This document shows positions 58,135 through 64,000 of a stretch of DNA of 64,000 nt, one piece after another. Source of the DNA: Methanoregulaceae archaeon (GTDB lineage: Bacteria; Armatimonadota; Fimbriimonadia; Fimbriimonadales; Fimbriimonadaceae); NCBI GenBank assembly GCA_020850325.1, contig JADZEW010000001.1:310001-374000 (forward strand), in the 5' to 3' direction. Made by a program: the position numbers and the translations under genes. The first letter of the stretch is position 1; every line of letters starts with the position of its first letter. Below the pieces are notes generated by a model that was not told the DNA's origin, made no database searches, and saw nothing but the letters and a program-made list of their open reading frames with translations.

Positions 58135-59565
58135 ATGGCCGACGAAGCCCCAAAACCCGTTGAGATCCCCGCCGAGTTCACCGCCCCGCCGGTTGTTACC
58201 GAACATCGGAGCGGAGACCTCGAATACACCGTCACGACCGGAATGCTGCCGATCAAGAACAAGGCTGGCGAAGTCGAGGCCGGAATGTTCTTCATGGCTT
58301 ACACCAAGAAGGGCACCGAGCCCGGTTCCCGCCCGCTCATGTTCTCATTCAACGGTGGGCCCGGGTCGTCCTCAGTTTGGTTACACCTGGGTGCGCTGGG
58401 CCCCAAGCGGGTGCCGATGATGCCCGAAGGTCACTTGCCACCGCCGCCGTATCGCCTTGAGGACAATCCTCACACGTGGCTTCACGACACCGACCTCGTG
58501 TTCATCGATCCGGTGGGCACCGGCTACAGCCGCCCCGCGAAACCGGAGTTGGGCGAGAAGTTCTGGAGCCTCAAGGGCGACATCGAATCGGTCGGCGAGT
58601 TCATTCGGCTGTATCTTTCGCGCTACCAGCGGTGGTCATCGCCGCTCTATCTGGTCGGTGAAAGCTACGGCACCACCCGCGCCGCGGGTCTTTCTGGGCA
58701 CCTGATCGAGCATGGCATCGCCTTCAACGGCGTGCTGCTGGTGTCGAGCATTCTCAACTTCCAGACCGCCGACTTCACGCCCGGCAACGACTCGCCCTAC
58801 ATCCTCTTCTTGCCCACGTACGCGGCAACGGCGCATTACCACGGCATGGCGGGGCGACGACGAACGCTGCGTCCGTTTCTCACCGAAGTCGAGAAGTTCG
58901 CGGCGACGGAGTACACCCTCGCGCTGCAGAAGGGCGATTCGCTTTCCGCGGCGGAGCGCAAACGAATCATCCAGAAGCTCGCTCAGTACACCGGCTTGCG
59001 ACCCGAGTACATCGACCACGCCGATCTGCGGATTCACATCCACCAGTTCTGCAAAGAACTGCTGCGGACCAAGAAGCAGACGGTTGGGCGGCTCGACTCC
59101 CGGTTCACCGGCGTTGATCGGCTGGCCACCGGCCACACACCCGATTACGATCCCAGCATGACTGCGATTCGGCCGCCGTACACGGCGATGCTGAACGACT
59201 ACGTCCGTCGCGAGCTGGGCTACGAAACCGACTCGCCTTACTTCATTTTGGGTGGCGAGGAGAAACTGTGGGAGAAGTGGGATTGGGGGTCTGCGCGAAA
59301 GGGCCACCCGGACACCAGCGAGTCGCTTCGTTCCGCCATGGCCAAGAACCCCTATCTCAAGGTGTTCGTTGCGTCGGGTTACTACGACCTCGCCACACCT
59401 TATGCCGCGACGTACTACACCCTCGACCATATGGGGCTCACTCCCGAACAGCGAGCGAACTTCACGTGTGAAGAGTACAGCGCGGGCCACATGATGTACA
59501 TCCACGAGGAGATGCTAGTGAAGCTGCATCGCGACGTGACCGCGTTCCTCGCCACGACGCGATGA
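58135..59565 (+). CDS. serine carboxypeptidase-like peptidase (family S10)
   Basis: A 476-residue alpha/beta-hydrolase peptidase. NGGPGSSSVW (73-82) forms the oxyanion hole, the nucleophile is Ser177 in VGESYGTTRA, and the late Asp418 (SGYYDLATP) and His452 (SAGHMMYIHE) complete the triad. No clear signal peptide is present: the N terminus is polar, which is unusual for S10 enzymes and suggests a cytosolic location or atypical export. It probably removes C-terminal residues from peptides. Its stop overlaps the pxpB start (ATGA). Confidence 0.92.
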   Translation: MADEAPKPVEIPAEFTAPPVVTEHRSGDLEYTVTTGMLPIKNKAGEVEAGMFFMAYTKKGTEPGSRPLMFSFNGGPGSSSVWLHLGALGPKRVPMMPEGHLPPPPYRLEDNPHTWLHDTDLVFIDPVGTGYSRPAKPELGEKFWSLKGDIESVGEFIRLYLSRYQRWSSPLYLVGESYGTTRAAGLSGHLIEHGIAFNGVLLVSSILNFQTADFTPGNDSPYILFLPTYAATAHYHGMAGRRRTLRPFLTEVEKFAATEYTLALQKGDSLSAAERKRIIQKLAQYTGLRPEYIDHADLRIHIHQFCKELLRTKKQTVGRLDSRFTGVDRLATGHTPDYDPSMTAIRPPYTAMLNDYVRRELGYETDSPYFILGGEEKLWEKWDWGSARKGHPDTSESLRSAMAKNPYLKVFVASGYYDLATPYAATYYTLDHMGLTPEQRANFTCEEYSAGHMMYIHEEMLVKLHRDVTAFLATTR

Positions 59566-60149
59566 CCGTCGAGCCGCTGGGCGATCGCGCGTACATCGCC
59601 CGGCAGCTTTCGGCCCCGGCGTGGTTCATCGCCGACACCTGGCGCAAGGCTCGGCTGCCCGGGGTGCGGGAGATCGTTGCCGCGTACGAATCGGTGGCGG
59701 TTATGGTCGATCCCGGGGTCTTTGACGTCGCTTCGCTGGTCGAACCGCCCACGGAGGGCTGGCCCGTGCGTCCGGTCATCGAAGTCCCGGTTCGATACGA
59801 CGGGGCCGACTTGCAGGAAGTAGCGTCGCGCCTGGGTTGGACGGTGGACGAGGTGATCGGGGCCCACACCACGCCCGTCTACGCTTGCTACGCGATCGGT
59901 TTCTGTCCGGGATTCCCCTATCTGGGTTACGTGGAGGGTGAGCTAGCCACGCTGGGAAGACGGCAGGAGCCCCGCATTCGGGTTCCTGCTGGCTCCGTCG
60001 CCATCGCGGGGAGGCAAACCGGCATCTATCCGTTGGAGCGGCCGGGAGGCTGGTGGCTCTTGGGCACCACCGACTTTCGCGTGGTGGACTTGGCCGAGGG
60101 GTTCTTCGCGTTCAGCCCCGGTGATCGAATCAAGTTCTGCGCGATCTGA
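59562..60149 (+). CDS. pxpB: 5-oxoprolinase subunit PxpB (KipI-like)
   Basis: A 195-residue protein of the allophanate hydrolase subunit 1 family. Diagnostic features are MTVEPLGDRAYIARQLS at the start, AIGFCPGFPYLG (about 106-117), RVPAGSVAIAGRQTGIYPL and the closing FSPGDRIKFCAI. PxpB works with PxpA and PxpC in ATP-dependent opening of 5-oxoproline; KipI forms inhibit a sporulation kinase. Neither PxpA nor PxpC is adjacent. Coupling to a peptidase gene fits removal of 5-oxoproline released from peptide N termini, but that is inference. Confidence 0.87.
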   Translation: MTVEPLGDRAYIARQLSAPAWFIADTWRKARLPGVREIVAAYESVAVMVDPGVFDVASLVEPPTEGWPVRPVIEVPVRYDGADLQEVASRLGWTVDEVIGAHTTPVYACYAIGFCPGFPYLGYVEGELATLGRRQEPRIRVPAGSVAIAGRQTGIYPLERPGGWWLLGTTDFRVVDLAEGFFAFSPGDRIKFCAI

Positions 60150-60158
60150 GAAAGGAGC

Positions 60159-60180
60159 TGGCCCCGACAGACCGGGGCCA
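60159..60180 (+). terminator. hairpin terminator after pxpB
   Basis: TGGCCCCG (60159-60166) pairs with CGGGGCCA (60173-60180) around ACAGAC, 10 bases after the pxpB stop. The T-tract is weak (TTGCATT). Confidence 0.6.
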
Positions 60181-60509
60181 TTGCATTGCATCCTCTGGAG
60201 ATCTGGTGCGCCACGTTGCGCCGCCCACACTGTTGTACCGCTCCCCATTTGAGCTTAACGCCTGCTTAACGGCCCCTTACCCTTAACATAACGTCATCGG
60301 GCCAATAGACCCATGAGCGAACCGCAGCGCACGGACATTCGTCTTATGAACGCGCCCTTCTCCAACGGGCCGCAAAGCCCCCCTTGACTCGCTGCTTCAC
60401 TTGTGAATGTGAAGAAGAAAATATAGCGATATGGGAACTTCCTGTTAAATGGGCTTGTTTCAATGATTGAATCGCAATGGCGCGTAGACATCTCTTTATG
60501 GGAGGGAAT
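60181..60509 (+). promoter_or_regulatory. AT-richer regulatory gap with ECF-type -35 before the sigma factor gene
   Basis: The 360-base gap between pxpB and the sigma factor holds no convincing gene. It is clearly richer in A and T than its surroundings. GGAACTT at 60434-60440 equals the -35 heptamer recognised by RpoE-type sigma factors; TCAAT at 60460-60464 is a possible but distant -10 (19-base spacer). The transcript would have a leader of about 40 bases. GGGAGG ahead of ATG 60510 is the ribosome site that decides the start. Confidence 0.4.
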
Positions 60510-61139
60510 ATGAGCACACTCGAACTTAGAACTGACGGACAGCAGGAGCGCTTTAATGCTCTCATGCAAAGCACCTACCGAAAGGTCTACAACATGGCCT
60601 TCCGGCTGGCTGGCAACCGTTCCGACGCCGAAGACTTGACGCAAGAAGCCTACTATCGCGCCTTTCGTTCATTCCAGGATTACGAGGGTGACAAGCCCTT
60701 CGAGAACTGGATCTTTAGGATCGTCACCCGATTGTTCTTGGACTTGCTCCGCAACCGACGCCGACGCGTTCAGACCGTCAGCTACGATGCGCCGCTCAAC
60801 GCGGGCAATGACGACGTCGTGCACTTCGAAGTCGCCGATACTGCCCCGATCGCCGATCAGATTCTCGTCAATCAGACGCTGAGCGAAGACATGCAGACGG
60901 TGATGCAGTCACTGACCGAGGAGCAGCGCACCCTGATCATCCTCGCCGATGTCGAGGGTATGCCCTACAAGGACATCTCCGAGATCATGGGCAAGCCGGT
61001 CGGCACGATCCGCTCGCGACTCCACCGAACCCACAAGCTGATGAAGCAACGCCTCGAGGCCCTCCGGAGCATCAAGGAAGGCAAGACAGCTCCGCCAACT
61101 CGCAAGTTCGGCAAGATCGGGCTGTGCCCCACGTCGTAA
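60510..61139 (+). CDS. ECF-type RNA polymerase sigma factor
   Basis: A 209-residue sigma-70 family protein of RpoE type. Region 2 (about 20-95) includes DAEDLTQEAYYRAFRSF and the helix ENWIFRIVTRLFLDLLRNRR. Region 4 (about 130-190) has LTEEQRTLIILADVEGMPY and the helix-turn-helix ISEIMGKPVGTIRSRLHRT. Two earlier in-frame ATGs exist, but only ATG 60510 has a proper Shine-Dalgarno (GGGAGG, 6 bases upstream). No anti-sigma gene is adjacent, unusual for this family. The acidic spacer between regions is slightly long. Confidence 0.93.
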   Translation: MSTLELRTDGQQERFNALMQSTYRKVYNMAFRLAGNRSDAEDLTQEAYYRAFRSFQDYEGDKPFENWIFRIVTRLFLDLLRNRRRRVQTVSYDAPLNAGNDDVVHFEVADTAPIADQILVNQTLSEDMQTVMQSLTEEQRTLIILADVEGMPYKDISEIMGKPVGTIRSRLHRTHKLMKQRLEALRSIKEGKTAPPTRKFGKIGLCPTS

Positions 61140-61165
61140 CCTGCCGGCCCCAACACGGCCCGGAG

Positions 61166-61171
61166 TAGAAT
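61166..61171 (+). promoter_or_regulatory. -10 element TAGAAT for hrcA
   Basis: TAGAAT ends 6 bases before ATG 61178; no Shine-Dalgarno sequence and no CIRCE repeat nearby. Confidence 0.55.
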
Positions 61172-61177
61172 CCACCC

Positions 61178-62209
61178 ATGGACCTCGATCCGAGGAAGCA
61201 GACGATTCTCCGGGCCGTCGTGGTCGAATATGTGCGTGGCGCCGAACCGGTCGGCAGCGAGATGATCGCCACGCGCTACGAGATGGGCGTGAAGTCGGCC
61301 ACGATCCGGAATGAACTCGCGGACCTCTCCGACCTCGGCTTTCTCGAACAACCCCACACGAGCGCGGGCCGCATCCCGAGCGACCAAGGTTACCGCTACT
61401 ATGTCGACCGCTTCATCGTCGAGCCGCAACTCAGCCCGGAACTCCGGCGGCAGGTCAAAAGCACGACCGAGGATGGCGATGCGCTTCAAGAGCTTCTGAG
61501 CGAGACCACTCGCGCGCTCAGCCGCCTTACCCACCTGCTCAGTGCCGCCACGGTCGTCCGTAATCCAAATCTGATCGTCCGGTCGATCGTCGTCTCGGCC
61601 CTTGGGCCTAAGCAGGCCCTTTTGGTTGTCGTCCTGAGCAACGGAGCCGTGGTCAATCGCATGCTCGAAGTCCCGGCCGAGCTCACGCTTACCGATTTAG
61701 GGCGGGTGAATGAATCGCTCACCAGCCAGGTTGTTGGGCAAGGACTTCGGAACGTTGCCAAAACGAAAGCGCAGGCCGTGGCCCCTAACGCCTCGGCCGG
61801 CGACCAGCTCTTATCCGGCATTCAAACCGCTCTCAAGTCGATCGCGAAGGAAGTAAACAAGGTCAGCGTGACGACCGAAGGCGAGGAGTTCTTGTTTGGC
61901 CAGCCCGAGTTTCAACGGGACGCCGGCGCCCTTGCCGAATTGATCGACTCGCTCAAGGAATCGGATGTCTTGGTCGAGGCTCTCCAAGCTCCGAGCGATC
62001 AGCCGCAGACCGTCACGATCGGCCGAGAGCACCGCAGCTCAAAGATGCACCAGCTTTCGGTGGTCCGGCAGTCGTTCTACGTCGGGGAACACGAGGCCGG
62101 GATGATCGCCTTGGTCGGCCCGACGCGGATGGCTTACGACGTGAGTATTCCGCTCGTGAACTTCACCGCCCGGGCACTCACCCACTCCCTCACCAAGTTC
62201 CTAGGTTAA
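61178..62209 (+). CDS. hrcA: heat-inducible transcription repressor HrcA
   Basis: A 343-residue repressor of groEL/dnaK operons that normally binds the CIRCE inverted repeat. The N-terminal winged helix is classic: RKQTILRAVVVEYVRGAEPV, then SATIRNELADLSDLGFLEQP and HTSAGRIPSDQGYRYYVD. The GAF-like and dimerisation regions follow, ending with VGPTRMAYDVSIPLVNF. No grpE, dnaK or dnaJ follows and no CIRCE element was seen upstream, so autoregulation through CIRCE is not evident here. Confidence 0.96.
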   Translation: MDLDPRKQTILRAVVVEYVRGAEPVGSEMIATRYEMGVKSATIRNELADLSDLGFLEQPHTSAGRIPSDQGYRYYVDRFIVEPQLSPELRRQVKSTTEDGDALQELLSETTRALSRLTHLLSAATVVRNPNLIVRSIVVSALGPKQALLVVVLSNGAVVNRMLEVPAELTLTDLGRVNESLTSQVVGQGLRNVAKTKAQAVAPNASAGDQLLSGIQTALKSIAKEVNKVSVTTEGEEFLFGQPEFQRDAGALAELIDSLKESDVLVEALQAPSDQPQTVTIGREHRSSKMHQLSVVRQSFYVGEHEAGMIALVGPTRMAYDVSIPLVNFTARALTHSLTKFLG

Positions 62210-62217
62210 GGCCCTGG

Positions 62218-62223
62218 TAAACT
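62218..62223 (+). promoter_or_regulatory. -10 element TAAACT for the yceD-plsX-fabH operon
   Basis: TAAACT ends 9 bases before ATG 62233; no Shine-Dalgarno sequence. Confidence 0.5.
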
Positions 62224-62232
62224 CCCCTTCCC

Positions 62233-62769
62233 ATGCGAAGGGACGACTTGCTCGATCTGAACGACGTCCTACAGCACCCAGGGCGGAAGATTGCGGTGGA
62301 AATCTCCACCGAACTGCCTGAAGAAGCCGACCTTGACCTTGTCGCCCCCCTCGAGGGCGAGATGGAAGTCGTCAGCACTGGCAATCTTTTGCTCGTCACC
62401 GGGACCTTTAAGACCCGGCTGGTGCTGGAATGCTCGCGCTGTACCAACCCCATCGAGGTCGATGTCGAGTTCGACATGGATGAGCAGTTCCCGGTCGAGG
62501 GCACGCCCAGCAGTTTCAGCAGCCAGGATATGGCGAAGGTCGTCGATGAGGAGCCTTACCCGCTCTTCGAGGGCAATCTATTGAAGGTAGAGGATCTGCT
62601 CCGGCAGAACTTGTTGTTGGCAATCCCGCTCACGGCGGACTGCCTTGAGGCTACGGGAAAGCCGTGTCCGGATGATGCCGCAAGCCGGCTCAAGGACGCG
62701 TCCAACGAGGGCCGGTTGGAGTTCCAGAGGCTGGCCAAACTGCTCGAGCCGGAGGACCCGAAAGCTTGA
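62233..62769 (+). CDS. YceD/DUF177 family protein
   Basis: A 178-residue protein of the DUF177 family. The core LLVTGTFKTRLVLECSRCTN (about 54-73), with its CxxC, and the C-terminal VEDLLRQNLLLAIPL and CPDD segments fit. Family members are linked to 23S rRNA accumulation and normally precede rpmF and plsX. Here rpmF is absent and the gene overlaps plsX directly (TTGA). It starts the lipid-synthesis operon yceD-plsX-fabH. Confidence 0.9.
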   Translation: MRRDDLLDLNDVLQHPGRKIAVEISTELPEEADLDLVAPLEGEMEVVSTGNLLLVTGTFKTRLVLECSRCTNPIEVDVEFDMDEQFPVEGTPSSFSSQDMAKVVDEEPYPLFEGNLLKVEDLLRQNLLLAIPLTADCLEATGKPCPDDAASRLKDASNEGRLEFQRLAKLLEPEDPKA

Positions 62770-63761
62770 AGATTGCTCTGGATGCGATGGGGGGCGACCA
62801 CGCGCCAGACGAGATTGTCAAAGGCGCCATCGAAGCCGCGCCGCATCTCCACCACTCGGTTCTACTCGTTGGTGACCCTGACCGCATCGCTACCCTTCTG
62901 CCTACTCCTTGCCCTTCGAATCTTTCCATTCACCCCGCATCTCAAGTCGTCGAGATGCACGAGAAGCCGCTCGAAGCCCTGCGAAAGAAGAAAGACTCGT
63001 CGATGGCGGTGGGGGTCGATCTCGTCAAGCGGGGCGAAGCTCACGTGTTCGTCTCGGCGGGCAACACCGGCGCGGCGTCGGCGGCATCGTTGCTCAGTTG
63101 GCGGCAGATGCACGGATTCCACCGGCCCGCCATCGCGAGCGAAATCCCGAACTACCACGGCAAGTTCCTGTTGTTGGATGCAGGGGCCAGCCCCGACGTG
63201 GATCCCGAACACTTGGTCGAGTTCGCGCTCATGGGCCGTGCCTACGCCACCCAAGTCATGGGCAAAGTCGAGCCCAAGGTTCATCTTCTCAACATCGGTG
63301 AAGAAGAGGGCAAGGGCAGTTCCTTCGCGAAGCAAGCCTATGCGCTCCTTGCCCGACACGCTTGGTTTGCCGGAAACATCGAAGGCAAGGACATGTTCGC
63401 CAAGCCTTGCGACATCGTGGTTTGCGACGCTTTCGTAGGCAACATCGTCCTCAAGACGAGCGAGGGGGTCGCGGAACTCATCATGAAGCTCGTGAAGGAG
63501 CAAGTGCCCTCCAATCCGTTGGCTAAGTTGCCGTACCTGCCCCTGAAGAAAGTGTTCGCGCCCCTAAGAAAGAGAATGGACTACGCAGAAATCGGCGGTT
63601 CGCCCCTGCTGGGGCTGAACCACTTGTGCATCATCTGCCATGGAAGGAGCAGCAGCCGAGCCATCATGAACGCGCTGCTCCTCGCCCAGCGAACCCTCGA
63701 CCATGAGTTGCTAGAATCTTTGCGGACCAGTGTGGAACAGGAGTTGAACTTCATCTCATGA
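62766..63761 (+). CDS. plsX: phosphate acyltransferase PlsX
   Basis: A 331-residue enzyme making acyl-phosphate from acyl-ACP for phospholipid synthesis with PlsY. The N terminus KIALDAMGGDHAPDEIVKGA is diagnostic, as are VSAGNTGAASAASLL and CDAFVGNIVLKTSEGVAE. The start is TTG 62766, overlapping the yceD stop, with GGAGG (62752-62756) upstream. The stop overlaps fabH (ATGA), so translation of the three genes is coupled. Confidence 0.97.
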   Translation: MKIALDAMGGDHAPDEIVKGAIEAAPHLHHSVLLVGDPDRIATLLPTPCPSNLSIHPASQVVEMHEKPLEALRKKKDSSMAVGVDLVKRGEAHVFVSAGNTGAASAASLLSWRQMHGFHRPAIASEIPNYHGKFLLLDAGASPDVDPEHLVEFALMGRAYATQVMGKVEPKVHLLNIGEEEGKGSSFAKQAYALLARHAWFAGNIEGKDMFAKPCDIVVCDAFVGNIVLKTSEGVAELIMKLVKEQVPSNPLAKLPYLPLKKVFAPLRKRMDYAEIGGSPLLGLNHLCIICHGRSSSRAIMNALLLAQRTLDHELLESLRTSVEQELNFIS

Positions 63762-64000
63762 CGAGAGCCGTAGTTGCCGGTATTGGGCATGCCGTGCCCC
63801 CGAAGATTGTCACCAACGACGACCTCAGCAAGTTGGTCGACACCAACGATGCCTGGATCGTCCAACGAACGGGAATCAAAGAGCGTCGAGTCTGCGCCGC
63901 CGATGAGACCAGCAGCACGCTCTCCATCGAAGCGGCCAACGAGGCCCTCCAAGATGCCGGATGGGACCCCGACAGTTTGGACTTGGTGATCGTTGGCACC
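63758..64000 (+). CDS. fabH: 3-oxoacyl-ACP synthase III, N-terminal part (runs off the window)
   Basis: The first 81 residues of the condensing enzyme that starts fatty acid synthesis from acetyl-CoA and malonyl-ACP. AVVAGIGHAVPPKIVTNDDL and TNDAWIVQRTGIKERRV are typical FabH openings, followed by SIEAANEALQDAG. The catalytic Cys lies beyond the edge. The ATG overlaps the plsX stop. The plsX-fabH order is common in bacteria. Confidence 0.95.
   Translation, partial: MTRAVVAGIGHAVPPKIVTNDDLSKLVDTNDAWIVQRTGIKERRVCAADETSSTLSIEAANEALQDAGWDPDSLDLVIVGT

Noticed and set aside
60294-60644. A 116-residue minus-strand open frame in the gap before the sigma factor
   Set aside because: It overlaps the start of the sigma factor, lacks a ribosome site and has no recognisable sequence.
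61140-61177. CIRCE operator before hrcA
   Set aside because: I looked for the TTAGCACTC/GAGTGCTAA pair and found nothing like it in this short gap.

Overview
The window is GC-rich, densely packed bacterial chromosome with no sign of phage or insertion sequences. Gene content suggests a diderm-like, heterotrophic bacterium. It has many predicted lipoproteins, a large bacterial alpha-2-macroglobulin, L,D-transpeptidase and VanW-type cell-wall proteins, and the succinylase route to diaminopimelate. The overall style (DUF2089 plus DUF4097 pair, HTTM protein with partner, SARP-like regulator, leaderless starts) recalls Armatimonadota such as the Fimbriimonadales. That assignment is inference; no rRNA gene is present to test it.

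Layout. 1-18 kb: cell-envelope genes (L,D-transpeptidase, a discoidin-type secreted protein, HtrA protease, VanW protein, alpha-2-macroglobulin with its membrane partner), a PAS-GGDEF cyclase, a SARP/TPR regulator, lipA, a YkgJ-type cysteine-cluster protein, tRNA-Trp, and two atypical secreted-protein genes behind a promoter whose spacer is a T8G9 homopolymer. 18-31 kb: a metallophosphatase, the coupled DUF2089/DUF4097 pair, an M20 peptidase, an acyl-CoA carboxylase carboxyltransferase, gltX, cdd, an Ig-like lipoprotein and gap. 31-41 kb: metabolic genes (dapB, esterase, class III aminotransferase, Gfo/Idh/MocA oxidoreductase, ilvE, glutathione peroxidase, dapD) separated by gaps full of stem-loop repeats. 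41.7-43.6 kb: an accessory islet with a split Fic gene, a frameshifted nucleotidyltransferase gene and a winged-helix regulator, headed by a perfect 36-bp palindrome. 43.6-53.5 kb: dCMP deaminase, a WecA/TagO-type transferase, an APH-like kinase, a HAD phosphatase, a TPR protein, an HTTM pair, a sarcosine-oxidase-like enzyme, a sugar isomerase-like protein and dapA. 53.5-58 kb: a MazF/ribbon-helix-helix toxin-antitoxin pair, small enzymes, and a GlmL/MutL-like protein coupled to a DUF302 protein. 58-64 kb: S10 peptidase with PxpB, an ECF sigma factor, hrcA, yceD, plsX and the start of fabH.

Expression. Most genes that begin a transcription unit have a -10-like hexamer (TANNNT, sometimes CANAAT) ending 5-9 bases before the start codon and no Shine-Dalgarno sequence, which is the signature of leaderless transcripts. 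Genes inside operons instead use ATGA, GTGA or TTGA overlaps and often good GGAGG-type sites. In four places the upstream stop codon (TAA or TAG) forms the first three bases of the next gene's -10 element.

Candidates for unusual biology are the palindrome-controlled winged-helix/nucleotidyltransferase module beside the split Fic gene, the homopolymer-spaced promoter, and the intergenic stem-loop family with a conserved 10-base loop and compensating stem changes.
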